Shown: positions 35,373 through 46,639 of the stretch, one piece after another
Layout: every line of letters begins with the position of its first letter
How positions within the stretch are numbered: position 1 is the stretch's first letter
DNA from: Muscardinus avellanarius
Taxonomy: Eukaryota > Chordata > Mammalia > Rodentia > Gliridae
DNA: 64,000 bases
NCBI GenBank assembly: GCA_963383645.1
Contig: OY726565.1
Location: 42,078,944-42,142,943 of the forward strand
Direction of reading: 5' to 3'
Made by a program: the position numbers and the translations under genes
The notes under the pieces: model-generated
Told to the model about the DNA's origin: nothing
The model's input: only the letters and a program-made list of their open reading frames with translations
The model's database searches: none

Positions 35373-35521
35373 CTATTTCTTTTGGTGAAAAAAGAAACTA
35401 AATAAAAAGACTCAAAAAATAGGTCCCAGCTGATTCTAATGTAAAGTATGGGGACCTCTGTACTGTCTGTTATGTCTTTGGGTTACCTGCGGATAGTGGG
35501 TATCAAATCTGAATGAATATC

Positions 35522-35695
35522 AGCGTGTGTGTGTGCATATGTAGTATTGTGGATTGAATGGAAAGGTTTTCTACCTCTGAGCTACACTTCCAGTCCTATT
35601 TTATTTTTTATTTGGAAACAGGGTCTCACTAAGTTGATGTGAACCTCATTGAGTTGCGGAGGCTGGCTTCAAACCTGTAGTCCACTGCATGGGAA
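35522..35695 (-). mobile_element. SINE with (TG)n head, truncated
   Basis: The B1 half stops at ACCTGTAGTCCACTGCATG. Confidence 0.75.
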
Positions 35696-35884
35696 GATAC
35701 TAGTTACCTGTTATTTTAACAACACCCAAACTGGCAAATAATTTTATCCATCTCTAGGTATATCTATCTCTCAAATGGGGGATAGGAGAGAAGATGTTGA
35801 GAATCACCATCAAGTAGTTAAATGCTATTCCAGAGAAGAATGCATTCATCTTGAACCTTGGGAGAGTGCTTAGAAAACTATAGA

Positions 35885-36010
35885 CTCTTAACACCCTGTT
35901 TCAAAAATAAAAAGACTAAAAACAATATGGCTAGGGGTGTAGCTTGGAGGTACAACACCCCTGGGTTCCATCCCCAGTATTGCAAAACAAAACAAAACAA
36001 AACAAAAAAC
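35885..36010 (+). mobile_element. SINE fragment with (CAAAA)n tail
   Basis: End of B1 plus dID half; tail of about five CAAAA units. Confidence 0.8.
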
Positions 36011-36207
36011 TGTAGACTCATTAATCAAAGTTTGCTATTGAATGTAATGCATCCTTCATTCCTAAACTAGCAAAAGGATCTTCACTTGTACTATATTAAG
36101 TATTCTATGTATTTCTATTTTCTATTTATCCTCAAGTTTTAGATCACCCCCGCCCCCAGTGATTCCATATCCAGAAAAATACATGTTACTTAGTTTGTAA
36201 GAACCAT

Positions 36208-36212
<5 letters not shown>

Positions 36213-36257
<45 letters not shown>

Positions 36258-36446
36258 AGTACTGGGGATGGTACCCAGGGGCATTCAACCTCCAAGTTAC
36301 ACCCGTAGCCCTAATTTTTATTTTGAAACAGAGTCTCACAGAGCTGCAAAGGGCCTCATTAATTAGCCGAGGCTGTCCTTAAACATCTTCCTGTCTCAGC
36401 CTCCCAAATGCTGGGATTACAAGCGTGAGCCACCATGCCTGGTTCA
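36213..36446 (-). mobile_element. B1-dID SINE with a 43-base T-run
   Basis: The longest mononucleotide run in the window (36,213-36,255) is its A-tail complement. Confidence 0.88.
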
Positions 36447-36456
36447 TAAGGTCCTT

Positions 36457-36461
<5 letters not shown>

Positions 36462-36506
<45 letters not shown>

Positions 36507-36698
36507 GGGGATGGAACTCAGGGGCTTTCTACCTCCGGGCTATGTTCCCATACCTATTTTATATTTTATTTGGAAACAGGGTCTCACTAAGTTACTGAGA
36601 GCCTAAGTAGCTGAGGCTGGCTTCGAACCTGTGCAATCCTCCTGTTCTCAGCCTCCCAAACACTAAGATTACAAGTGTGCACCACCATGCTCGGCTTC
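36462..36698 (-). mobile_element. B1-dID SINE with (TG)n head
   Basis: About 20 TG units at 36,463-36,502, then TTACTGGGGATGGAACTCAG. Confidence 0.87.
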
Positions 36699-36764
36699 AT
36701 AGGGTCCTTTTTAGTGACCAACTGATCTTCCTTCACAAACTAAACAGAAGTGTACTAGAAACAG

Positions 36765-36990
36765 CTGATTCTGAAGTGAGGCAGAACTGAGTTCATAAAA
36801 CCTCTTTTCAATTTATTGACCTGCAGGCCTTGGATAGGTTAAATAAAATCTCTGTAGGTCTTGCTTTGCTGAACTGCATAATAATACAGTTTACATAATA
36901 TAGTACAGTTTGCATAATGTAAACTCTACTATAGGGTTGCCATGTAGCTTAAATGTCAATGTAAAATAACTCAATAAATATTTGTTCCTC
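36765..36990 (+). mobile_element. MIR, diverged
   Basis: TGAGGCAGAACTGAGTTCAT, GCCTTGGATAGGTTAAATAA and ACTCAATAAATATTTGTTCC fit MIR order. Confidence 0.6.
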
Positions 36991-36994
36991 TTTC

Positions 36995-37675
36995 TCCAAC
37001 TTAACTTTTTACAAGGAAGAATACAACCTTTACAAAAGTAAACAACACATTCTATTTACAGTATTAATCTAAGAGCTGAGAATGGAAAGCTTCTACTGGA
37101 CTGGAGGTCCCAGAATGTAGTTTAACTTAAAGTGATTCATTATTTCTTTATCTTCATTAGCATACCTTTACAATTCTTGGAGATTTATGCCTAAATAATT
37201 TGATTGTTCACTGTAGGAACTTCCTGAAAAAAAACCTATCAGTTCTTCAATAGAAAGCATTTTTATGTCTTAAAAATCCCTGCATGGCTTGCCTTGGTCT
37301 TTCCACTAATCATAAACTGTTACATAAGGATTCCTGTCCAAATCTATTCAAGACATTACCCCAACCTTCTCCCACCCTCTGCCACTGAAAGACCAGCCTT
37401 AAACAATACTTCAAATTCTCAATAAATCTGACCTTGCCTTCCCAATTTGAAGCACTATCAGAGTTCTGATATCCCAGAGTTCTTATCCCAGTAGGTAATA
37501 AACTGGGTTTTCTCAAGCCCAAATGTGATATTTAAGGACCTACCACTGGATAGTGCATTTGTAAGCATAAACACAAGGCAAAGGAATGTCCCCCGTAAGC
37601 ATCTGGAAACAAAAATGGGTTCTCAATACCCCAATTTTAAGTTTCCTTAAAAAATATCATAGATGGACAGTGAAT
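36995..37675. other. RARS2 intron 1, unique sequence
   Basis: Nothing recognised. Confidence 0.45.
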
Positions 37676-37856
37676 TATTTTTTGTTTTATGATAACATGG
37701 ATTGAAAATAAGAGTGTTATATCTCTGAGCTACACTCCCAGCCTGGTTTTATTTTTATTTTGAAACAGTCTCCCTAAATTGCTGAGGATGGCAATGATAC
37801 TCTGTCTCGGCCTCCCAAGTACCAGTATTACAGGCATGCGCCACCATACCCAGCTG
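37676..37856 (-). mobile_element. SINE, old
   Basis: CTACACTCCCAGCC and AGTACCAGTATTACAGGCAT landmarks. Confidence 0.72.
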
Positions 37857-38385
37857 AATTTTTAAAATTCTTTTTGATTAATTCCAGATTTAACATGCAG
37901 GTTTTAGCCCCTGTCAAAAAAAAGTTTCATTTACTTTTGAAATTTTCCAGAACGAATTCTAGGGTGGGCTGTCGAAGTGACTGCAAAGACAAAAACACCA
38001 GCTTTTATGTTAGATTCTTTCCAATGGCAATTCAGATCCATGATCGACTTCACACAATGAGGAACATTACTTTGTATAGGTTATAAACAAAATGCCCAAA
38101 AGACATTCCACCCAGGTAAAGCAGGCAAGACTGTGGGCTGAAGAACAAGGGAAACAACAAGTGTCCTTTAAGTTTTACTTTTCATTTGAGAAAGTGATCT
38201 CTGCCTTCTTCCCATCCCTCCACCTGGCTCGCCTCTGCAGCTCCTGCAGTAGGGGGAGGAGGCAGAAAGACAAAAATGATTTCGCGGAACCGTCCCTCGG
38301 GCTGAGCGCCTGGCTCCAGGCGGCTAATAGGCCTGGGGTCGCTGGCTCCGCGGGGGTCGCCTTCTGCCCACTCCGGGACCCGTAC

Positions 38386-38421
38386 CTGATGAGCAATACA
38401 CCTGCGGAAGCCACTCGCCAT
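38386..38421 (-). CDS. RARS2: RARS2 coding exon 1 (start codon)
   Basis: First coding exon of mitochondrial arginyl-tRNA synthetase, which charges mitochondrial tRNA-Arg in the matrix. It encodes 12 residues, MASGFRRCIAHQ, closely matching the human start MACGFRRAIACQ as I remember it. The ATG is at 38,419-38,421 with G at -3 and G at +4, a strong context. The exon ends at CAG followed by a GTACGG donor at 38,385, phase 0. The basic, acid-free start joins LSRVL of exon 2 and fits a mitochondrial targeting peptide. The ORC3 start codon lies 202 bp away on the other strand. The frame stays open upstream of the ATG but has no earlier ATG, so this start is preferred. Confidence 0.95.
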
Positions 38422-38623
38422 GTCTGGCTTTAGGAAGCGCGCTCCGGACAGCAAGCGCCTGGGCCCGCCCCGCCCACTTCCACAGGCTCCGCCCCCGCGC
38501 CGGAAACCCGCCCCGGAGGGCCATGCCAGCCAATCAATAAGTCGCACGGCCCGCCTCTAACCTTTGCCCTGCTGCCGCGAGGGCGCGCGGGAAATCCCGA
38601 GTGCGTCTGGCACCGGTCGGGCA

Positions 38624-38647
38624 ATGGCCACCTCCTCGGTGTCCAAG
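38624..38647 (+). CDS. ORC3: ORC3 coding exon 1 (start codon)
   Basis: First coding exon of origin recognition complex subunit 3, part of the nuclear ORC1-6 complex that loads MCM helicases at replication origins. It encodes MATSSVSK; human begins MATSSMSK. The ATG has G at -3 and G at +4. The exon ends AAG followed by GTACGTGG, phase 0. The frame is open upstream for about 20 codons but without an ATG, so this start is the only reasonable one. It lies within the CpG-rich promoter shared with RARS2. Confidence 0.95.
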
Positions 38648-38924
38648 GTACGTGGGGGCGGGCGCTCCTGGGGCTCCACCGCCGCCTGTTTCCTCCTTGA
38701 AAAAGGGATGAAGCGGTGGTTACTTAGGCCGCGGTTCCCAGGCTTGCATAGAGGCAGTGACAGATCGAACTCAAGTGTTTTTGCCTCGGTCCACTTGAGG
38801 CCAACGCTTCTTGGGGAGCAAGGTCTGCCTTGCGGTGCGACTAGAGTGGATTTTTAAGTTAAGATAGGTGGGGCTCGGATGCTCCGAGGATGTGCCCCAG
38901 TCTCCCCTGCTTTTCCCTTCCATA

Positions 38925-39110
38925 AATATTTCTTGTGTTTCAGGCACTTCGTTAGCTACCGAGATACAGAAGTAAACAAAATAGACTTGTTTCTGCATTT
39001 TAAAAAGACATTAGTAAGTTGGCCGTAAGTTGTGACCAGCGTTGGGAAGGGGAAGAAAGCTCTAAGCGAGATAGATGAAAGAGCAGGCGGAATCCGATGT
39101 AGATTGCTGG
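38925..39110 (+). mobile_element. L2-like relic in ORC3 intron 1
   Basis: ATAAATATTTCTTGTGTTTC, CAGGCACTTCGTTAGCTACC and GAGATACAGAAGTAAACAAA. Confidence 0.6.
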
Positions 39111-39796
39111 GGTCAACAGAGTCTTTTTGCAAAGAGTGAAAATTTGGCTGAAACCTTAACAATGAGTAGAAGTGTGTCAGGCATAGGATTAGAAGAAGGA
39201 GAGCTGGAGAATGACATGTTTTTTGCCTAAAAAGTTAGGGGAAAGAAGTGGCATGTTAAGGAAACTTAAAAATCAATATAATCAGGGTAGAGAAAGAATA
39301 GAAGCATTAGGAAAAATGCGATTAAAAAATAATTCAGGTATGTGTGTGTTGGGAATCTTACAGACCACCTTCATATAGGCTGCCTAGAAGGCAAGGGATT
39401 GCAAGATAAAGCTAGTTAGACCTTGTGCAATGCCATATCCACTAACCACATGTGGCTATTTAAATTTGAATTAAAATAAAGGAAAAAAAACACCCTAAAA
39501 TATCACTCCCCAATTGTGCTAGCCACATTTCAAGCAATTAGTAACCATAATGACCGTAGTTATTATAGGAGACAGATCAGATATATGACGTTTCTATCAT
39601 TACAAAAAGCTCTATTGGTAGTTCTGCTCTGGACCATGTAAAGTACATCCTGTAGTTGGGCTGTAAGTGAAGTGGGAAGCTCCTGAATTTAAGCCATCCA
39701 ATGAAGTTGAAAATGCAGATGAAGTCTCAAAGTCATTTCTACCCTATGTTAAAGCATTGAAGTAATTATGAAGGTTAAACCAGGGTCTGGCTTTGT
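39111..39796. other. ORC3 intron 1, unique sequence
   Basis: No repeat or gene recognised. Confidence 0.45.
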
Positions 39797-40007
39797 TTGT
39801 TTATTGTGGTACAATGGGGATTGAACAGGGATATTCTACCTTCGAGCTACATCCTCAGTCCTAATTATTTTTTAAATTTTGAAACAGGGTCTCAGTAAGC
39901 TACTGAGGGCCTTGCTAAGTTGCTGAGGCTAGCTGTGAACCTGTGATCTTCTTGTCTCAGCCTCCTAAGTACTGAAATTACTGGCTTGCACCACCACACC
40001 TGGCTTT
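39797..40007 (-). mobile_element. SINE
   Basis: Reverse copy; AATGGGGATTGAACAGGGAT start. Confidence 0.8.
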
Positions 40008-40167
40008 ATTAATTTTGATAACAATAGTCTATGAGAAGCAGTGTTTTCCAAGACTCTATCCCAAGGAGAAAATACAAACCCTAGGGGTTAAGGTTTTAAA
40101 GAATTGAGCGTGGTGTTAGCTGCAAAAGCTAGAGAGATTTAATAGTACAGATTACTTATTGTTGGTT

Positions 40168-40416
40168 GTTTTTTTTTTTGTTTCTTTTTTGGGGGGTTTC
40201 TTTTGGTATTGGGAATTGAACCATCCAGAGGCATTCTGCCTTTGAGCTACACCCCTCAGTCATTTTTACTTTTTTTTTTTTAAATTTTGAAACAGGGTCT
40301 CACTAAGTTGCTGAGGGTCTTGCTAAATACCTGAGTCTGGCCTTTGAATCTGTGATCCTCCTGTCTTATCCTCCCAATTATTGGGACTACAGGCATGCTC
40401 CATCATGCCTGACTTA
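40168..40416 (-). mobile_element. SINE
   Basis: T-rich head, then TTTTGGTATTGGGAATTGAA; a second T-run lies inside at the B1-ID junction. Confidence 0.8.
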
Positions 40417-40473
40417 TATTTTTTTTTAGGATTAGTACTGATTTCATTTTTTTCTAAGTTATAAAATCTCATA

Positions 40474-40638
40474 GGCCAGGTGTGGTGGCACACAGTTGTA
40501 GTCTCAGCATTTGGGAGGCTGAGATAGGAGGATTGTGTTCGAGGCCTGCCCCAGACCCTTTTTCAAAATAAAGAATAAAAAATAGCTCATATATAGAATG
40601 CCCCTGGGTTTCATCACCAGTACCATACACACACAAAA
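40474..40638 (+). mobile_element. SINE
   Basis: GCCAGGTGTGGTGGCACACA start; the middle of the B1 half is deleted. Confidence 0.8.
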
Positions 40639-40779
40639 GTCTCATAGATTTTGAGTCTTATCTCCTAATCTTATTTGTTGCCTAATATCTCTCTTATTTT
40701 TATGAACTTTCAAAACATTAATTTTTTTCAAGAAAGCAATTTTTGGCATTATAACAGAAATTGCCTGTTTTGGTTTTTT

Positions 40780-40950
40780 TTTGGTTTTTTTTTTTTTTTT
40801 TTTTTGGTGGTATTGGGGATGGAAACCTTCTACCTCCAGACTATACTCCGAGACCTATTTTATATTTTTATTTTGTAAACAGAGTCTCTTAAAACAACGA
40901 GGCACCTGTGCGATCCTCCTGTCTTAGCCTCTGCCACCATGCCCGGCTAT
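40780..40950 (-). mobile_element. B1-dID SINE, young-type, internally deleted
   Basis: GGTGGTATTGGGGATGGAAA; loses the segment between CTTAGCCTC and TGCCACCATG. Confidence 0.78.
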
Positions 40951-41301
40951 TTTTTGATGATTATAAAGTAGACTTTACATAAATAAGAACCTTGGAGGGC
41001 CATTAGGAATTCATGTCACTGCCAGCCTTTTAAAATTTTTTATTTTATTTTATTTCTTTTCAAAGCCTATGTAAATATTTTTACCTCTCTCTCCTCATGA
41101 GATTTTCTGGCTCTTGGCCCTCCTAGATTTCTTCCTTCCTGTCAAACACCATCACTTGATCATTAATTAATAACAGAATTATTAACCCTATTACTACTAC
41201 TGCCTTAGATTAGAATCCATTCTGGGTACTCTTCCTGTCTTGCTCCTTTAGAGCTCCTTTCCTATGTTGAATTTCAGGTCTGTATTAAAAGGAGGCCATG
41301 A

Positions 41302-41491
41302 TAGCCGGGCGTGGTGGCACACACTTGTAATCCCTGCGCTTGGGAGGCAGAGACAGGAGGATCGGCGCAGGTTCGAAGCCAGCTGCCGCGCTGGCTTAGG
41401 AGACCCTGTTTCCAAATAAAAATGTAAAAATGTGTCTGGGAGTGTAGCCCGGAGGTAGAAGGGCTTCCAGGAACCCCAGTACCACCAAAAA
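41302..41491 (+). mobile_element. B1-dID SINE, young subfamily
   Basis: 15-bp flank repeat AAAAGGAGGCCATGA at 41,287-41,301 and 41,492-41,506. Confidence 0.93.
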
Positions 41492-41812
41492 AAAAGGAGG
41501 CCATGACAAACTTAACATGGTACCATATTATTTTTCAGAGTATGTATGTGTATTCACATAAGCCCATTAGTTACAGATATAAGAATATAAGGCACAGTTC
41601 TTAATTTGGAAACTGTAATCCAATGACCACTTTATATTTTGCACACTTGTCTTTTACACTATCTTGAGGTGACTAGGTGTTTTTCTTTTTTATTTCTTTC
41701 CTTATTTTATATAAGTGGAGATCTTTAAGATTTCTATAAAGTGTGGCATTAGGGTTGGTAGATACACTAGGAATAGTAATTTAGGAGCTATGTACCACTA
41801 GTCAAATGTAAT

Positions 41813-42228
41813 AAGCCAGGTGTGGTGGCACATGCATATAATCCTGGTACTTGGGAGGCTGAGACATGTAAACCGCACGTTCAAGGACAGCTTCAGCAAG
41901 TAGTGAGACTCATCAACCTATTGAGACCCTGTTTCAAAAAATAAAATAAAAGCCGGGCGTAGTGGCGCATGCTTGTAATCTCCTTGCTTGGGAGACAGAG
42001 ACAGGAGGATCCTGCTGGTTCAGAGCCAGCCTCGCTAGCTTAAGAGACCCTGTTTCCAAATAAAAATACAAAATAGGTCTGGGAGTGTAGCCTGGAGGTA
42101 GAAGGGTTTCCAGGAACCCCAGTACCACCAAAATAAAATAAAATCAGACTGGAGGTTTAGCCTAGAGGTAGAATTCCTCTGGGTTCAATCCCTAGTACCC
42201 CCCCCACCCCATACACACACAAAGTAAT
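41813..42228 (+). mobile_element. Outer SINE split by a young SINE (41,952-42,135)
   Basis: The outer copy's A-rich linker took a young copy (AGCCGGGCGTAGTGGCGCAT ... GGAACCCCAGTACCACC). The outer ID half resumes near 42,146. Confidence 0.85.
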
Positions 42229-42274
42229 AATATGAAACTAAAGGTAACTAGGAAAGTATCATGAAAACTGTTTG

Positions 42275-42560
42275 GAAAACATTCATTCATTCTCTGTATT
42301 GATTGCCTAATGTATATGTTAGCACTATCCAAACATTGATAAAAACAATAAAATGCAGTCTGTGCTCTGAAGGTGCACAATCTACTTGGGAGATAGACCC
42401 AAAGAAAAACTTTGATATACAGTGAAAGTGAGCCAAAACAAAGCTAAATAAAAATGCTTGAGTACTGTGAGATTTCAGGGAAAGGAGCACTTTTGGCTAG
42501 GGAATCAGGAAAGGTTTACCGGAAGAGGTGAGTTTTGAGTTAAAATTTATTGGATAAATG
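42275..42560 (+). mobile_element. L2-like relic
   Basis: CTGTGCTCTGAAGGTGCACA, ACTTGGGAGATAGAC and GGAAGAGGTGAGTTTTGAGT follow the L2 3' region. Confidence 0.65.
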
Positions 42561-42673
42561 AGTAAGAATTTTATCAATTGGGTGAAATAGCAGCCCCAAA
42601 TCAAGAAATAGATACTTGGAGTTTAAATAAATAATAAATACTTCTTTTGGAATAGAACATTATTTCCAACTTT

Positions 42674-42752
42674 ATTTGGTACTGGGGACTGAACTTACAC
42701 ATTTGTACATGCTAGCTAAGTGATCTACCACTTAGCTACATCCCTGGCCCTA
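42674..42752 (-). mobile_element. Solitary full ID-type SINE
   Basis: The complement keeps the ACATGCTAGCTAAGTGATCT internal part missing in dID. Confidence 0.7.
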
Positions 42753-42902
42753 TTTTAAGCCGTGTTGATCTTCCTTTTAGTGTCATTTCTCTTTTTTAAG
42801 AAGGATTCAGAGGCTGCTATTACTAAGAGCACTGACTTTTCCCTTGGGCCTACAGATGTGTGACAGGAAACTAAAAGCAGGATAAAAAAAATGTAGCATC
42901 AA

Positions 42903-43131
42903 GCTGGATATGGTGGCACATGCTTGTAATCCCGGCATTCAGGAAGCTGAGACAGGAGGATTGAGGTTCTCGGACAGACTCAGCTACTACTTAAAGAGGT
43001 CCTTTGCAACTCAGTGAAACCCTGTTTCAAAAATAAAGAATAAAAAAAAAAAATAGGGTTGGGGTATAACTCGGAGGTAGAATGCACCTGGTTTCCATCC
43101 CCACTACGGCAAAAAAAAAAAAAAAAAAAAG
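42903..43131 (+). mobile_element. B1-dID SINE
   Basis: GCTGGATATGGTGGCACATG start; 20-base A-tail. Confidence 0.85.
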
Positions 43132-43163
43132 TAGCATCTCTGCTTTCATTTTTTATCTGTCTT

Positions 43164-43342
43164 CTTAGGGCACAGTAGCACACACCTGTAAGCCCTGTAC
43201 TTGGGAGGCTGAGACAGGAGGATGACAGATTCAAGGCTAGCCTTAGTAATTTAGTGAGGCCCTGTTTCAGAATGAAAAGTAAAATGGGCTGGGGTTGTAG
43301 CTCCAAGGGAATGCCCCGGGTTCAATTCACAGAGCCAAAAAA
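43164..43342 (+). mobile_element. B1-dID SINE
   Basis: GGGCACAGTAGCACACACCT start; ID half TGGGGTTGTAGCTCCAAGGG. Confidence 0.8.
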
Positions 43343-43423
43343 TCCAACCAGACCAAACAGTAAAACTGTTGGTTATATTCCAGCTCAACTCTGCTCAGAC
43401 ACGTTAATCATTTTAGCAAATCA

Positions 43424-43585
43424 AGCCTGTAATCTCAGTACTTGGGAATCTACAATTGTAGGAACTTAGGTTAAAGGCCATTGTGCAATAACTTTGTGAG
43501 ACCCTGTTGCAAAATAAAAAAAGGGCTGAGTGTGTAGTTCAGAGACAGGATGTTTTTGGGTTCGATTCCTAGTAATACATACACG
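43424..43585 (+). mobile_element. SINE, B1 start missing
   Basis: Begins AAGCCTGTAATCTCAGTACT; a middle portion is replaced. Confidence 0.7.
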
Positions 43586-43639
43586 TTAATCACTTAAGGG
43601 ATGATCATCTAAAACCTGGTAATGCAAGGTCGATAGGCC

Positions 43640-44160
43640 TTCCTTTACTTAACCTCTCTTGGCCCCTTTCAAGACTACAGACACCAAGATAATAGTAACA
43701 AATATATTTCCAAGATTCTAGGAACAGTGAGCCTTGCTGGCAGATCACTTTATGATGTGACTGCATTCCCTAAGCAGAAACTACTACTACATGACAGAAA
43801 GTAAGGCTGCCCCAGACCGAATTGTCCCCTCAAGTGATGGTGACTCCCACGGAGCCAGCAGGCCTTTGAAGAACTGACCCAAGATCATGATCAACCGGAG
43901 CAGTCTGACCAAGGCTGCTGAACTATGTGTACTTCTTCCACACACTTTCTCCCTTCCCTATTTAAACTTGAAGCTCGTGCAGTACCCCAGAAGGCATGAC
44001 TAAGGACACTTGGTCTCTCTTCCATTCCATGTATGGATATACTGAATAAAATTTCTTTCCTACTTTATTATATTTTGCATTTGATTTTGGGGGTGTGTAC
44101 CTGGACCTGGTATATTGGGACTACCTGAAGTCAGGCCCCCCCTGGCCTAGTACTATAGCA
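43640..44160 (+). mobile_element. Candidate solo-LTR-like segment
   Basis: A U3-like GC-balanced stretch leads to TATTTAAA (43,959-43,966), then AATAAA at 44,045-44,050 and a T-rich tail. The 80-bp spacing between TATA and polyadenylation signals fits an LTR. No coding content and no identified partner LTR. It could also be an unrelated unique sequence. Confidence 0.4.
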
Positions 44161-44502
44161 ACACTTTTAAATTTTATAAAAATGACATTTCTGGAACTAA
44201 ATTTTACCAGCTTTCATTGTCTTTGTCTATCTCTTAGAGCAAGGCCTTAAAGAGTAAAATCACAGATCTTTCAGAGAATTCCATGGGAGAGTGGGTAAAG
44301 AATGGATAGTCATTTAACATTTTTCCTTCTATAAATCAGAGAAAAGAGATGTGATTTTCCTGTCCTGGAAGAAACATTTCTCCCTCGTTTCTTTTAAGAA
44401 AATCTGCTTATCCATAAAAATTTGGTTAATCAGATTTGTCTGCTCTGTGGCTACTTTTACCTTATGCTATTTTCTTATTTTCTTTTTTTTTTTTTTTTAA
44501 AG

Positions 44503-44557
44503 GGCTGTTTTGTATTTAAACCAAACTTCAAGAAGAGAAAGATCTCTGTACCAATAG
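44503..44557 (+). CDS. ORC3: ORC3 coding exon 2
   Basis: It encodes GCFVFKPNFKKRKISVPI plus one base, matching human ORC3 residues 9-26 except Ser to Phe and Leu to Val changes. The KKRK cluster could act in nuclear import, but that is inference. The acceptor follows a very long T-tract (TTTAAAG at 44,502) and the donor is ATAG followed by GTAAGG. Length is 55 nt, leaving one base. Confidence 0.95.
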
Positions 44558-45246
44558 GTAAGGTGTCAAATTTGATAATTTTCCCCCCATGTCTTATACT
44601 TTAAGAACTAATGCTTTCCCCCTAAAATTTAGTAATCTTTTCTAAACCTGTTTGCCATGTTAATGTAAAGGTTATGTTCAAAGGCATTGGGATAAATGTC
44701 TACCCTGGGGATGTAATTTAAAAGAGAATGTCAATATAGCTTCAAAAGGCAAGTTGGAAAGTAAATTTATTTTGATGATTTCTCTGCCTACAACTTTAGA
44801 AATGAAAAGAAAATCATATTTTACTAGAAAAACACTTTGATCCTTGACCAAATAATCAAGACAATTTTGAATGCTAAGTAGCAACCCAGATGTCTAAAAG
44901 TGGTGAAAATATTATATAGAAAATAAAATGATATTTAATAACACATGAAAAAACTACAAAAGAAAATGACTACAAATTTGTATATATTTGCTAGTGAAAA
45001 CTATATAGATATTATTCCTGCTTAGGGAAAACTTGAACATGCTTAAAAATTTGGTATGGTCTTCCATTTTGTGAATTAATTTGGTAGGACAGAAGAAAAA
45101 TAATTGTGTGTGGAGCATATAGTACTAGGCTTAGTAACTGTGTGTGTTAAATAGAATGTCACAAGTTCTAATTTGGGGAAAAGTGGTGTGTACACCAATA
45201 CATGTTGGGGGGAAAAAGCCCAAGGTCTCTGGATCTCTCTCTCTCT
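44558..45246. other. ORC3 intron 2 start, unique sequence
   Basis: AT-rich; nothing recognised. Confidence 0.45.
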
Positions 45247-45461
45247 TTTTTTTTTGCGGTATCGGGATGGAACCCAGGAACATTCTACCTCCAAGCTACA
45301 CCCCCAACCCTATTTTTTATTCTTTATTTCGAAACAGGGTCTCACTGAGTTGCAAAGGGCCTCACTAAGTAGTAACTGAGGCTATCCTTGAACCCCAATC
45401 CATCTCAGCCTCCCAAATGCTGGGATTACAACCCTGTGCCACCACCCCTGCCTCTGGATCT
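45240..45461 (-). mobile_element. B1-dID SINE
   Basis: CT-run and T-run head, GCGGTATCGGGATGGAACCC. Confidence 0.85.
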
Positions 45462-45990
45462 CTTAATAGTAATTCTATCAAGTTATGGAAACAAAGTTAT
45501 AGAATCACCTGAACTAGAACTAATGGAATTTGAAGTATGGTCCCAACCCTAACTAGCTCTGCCTTGGCCCTGCGTTTAGCCTTTCCCTAATCTCCTCGTC
45601 TATAAAATCAGTTTTTTCCTGTTCTCATTTTATACTTATAAAAGCAATTAAAAAGTGGGACTGTGTGAGATAGTAACAAATACCTTGTGCTCTTGTGGGC
45701 TGCACCTACCCTGGAAGGAAGGGAAAAGCTGAGAAGGAGCAGCTGAGGACATCTGCTCTTATATCTGCCACGACTTCCAAGTGGCCTACATTCGCTGCCT
45801 GTTACTCCTTACATCCTTTCACCAGTTTGAATTTTCTGTTCTCTCTTATGCACAGGGTGTCCTGGATTATTCTTCTCATTCCTTATTCCAAATAAAACAA
45901 ACTTACTAAATTATTAGACGAATGGGTTTTAATCACACAAAGATAAACATAGTCATTTTATACATTTTTATTTAATTTAATCTTATTTTA
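45462..45990. other. ORC3 intron 2, possible LTR scrap
   Basis: CCAAATAAAACAAACTTA near 45,888 could be a polyadenylation signal region; otherwise unassigned. Confidence 0.3.
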
Positions 45991-46578
45991 TTTTTTTGGC
46001 AGAACTGGGAATCGAACCCAGTGTCATTCTACCTCAGCTACACTCCCAGCCCTGTTTTCTATTCTTCATTTTGAAACAGGGTCTCACTGAATTGCAAAGA
46101 GCCTCACTAAGTATTAGCTGAGGCTGTCCACGAACCGCTACCCTCTTGTCTTCAGCCTCCCAAATGCTGGGGTTACAAGAGTGCACCACCACCCCGGCTC
46201 TATTCTTTATTTTGAAGCAGAGTTTCACTAGCTTGTGGAGGGCCTCACTAAATAGCTGAGACTGATTGCAAACCTGCAATCTTCCTATCTCAGCCTCCCA
46301 AGTACGGGGATTACAAGCATGTGCCACCACACCTGGCTTAGATAGTCATTATTTTTTATTTTTATTTTTTTTTGTGAAACTGGGGGTTGAACCCAGGAGC
46401 ATTTTACCTCTGTGCCACACCTCCAGCCCTGTTTTGTTTTTTCTTTATTCTGAAACAGGGTCTCACTAAGTTGCAGAATGCCTCACTAGGTTGCTGAGGC
46501 TGGCCACAAACCTGTGATCCTCCTGTCTCAGGCCACCAAATGCTGGGATTACAAGTGTTCACCACCATGCCCAGCTCA
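45991..46578 (-). mobile_element. Three consecutive reverse SINEs
   Basis: Copies at about 45,991-46,198, 46,199-46,338 (B1 half only) and 46,350-46,578, head to tail. Confidence 0.82.
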
Positions 46579-46639
46579 TAGTCATTATTAAGGGAATGGA
46601 TTTTAACTATTCATTCAGACATTCCTGTGAGTAAATAGA

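Larger units (their letters stand above)
34817..35418 (+). mobile_element. Three-SINE nest
   Basis: An outer forward SINE (34,817-34,844 and 35,034-35,160) is split by a reverse young copy. A second forward copy (35,171-35,372) follows in its tail. AAATAGGTCCC occurs at both outer borders (34,807 and 35,418), consistent with one flank repeat around the whole nest. Confidence 0.75.
38230..38660. promoter_or_regulatory. CpG-rich bidirectional promoter of RARS2 and ORC3
   Basis: The start codons of the two genes are 202 bp apart on opposite strands, inside the only clear CpG-dense stretch of the window. Visible elements include GC boxes at 38,464-38,475 and 38,487-38,496, an ETS-type CCGGAA at 38,500-38,505 and a CCAAT box at 38,530-38,534. 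No TATA box is evident. GC boxes, ETS and CCAAT sites without TATA are typical of divergent housekeeping promoters. Actual transcription start sites cannot be read from the sequence. Confidence 0.85.

Noticed and set aside
38422..38547. Possible 42-residue N-terminal extension of RARS2
   Set aside because: The frame is open but starts with GTG and has no upstream ATG. The ATG at 38,421 matches the known protein start.
38564..38623. Possible N-terminal extension of ORC3
   Set aside because: The upstream in-frame start is TTG, and the conserved MATSS start follows.
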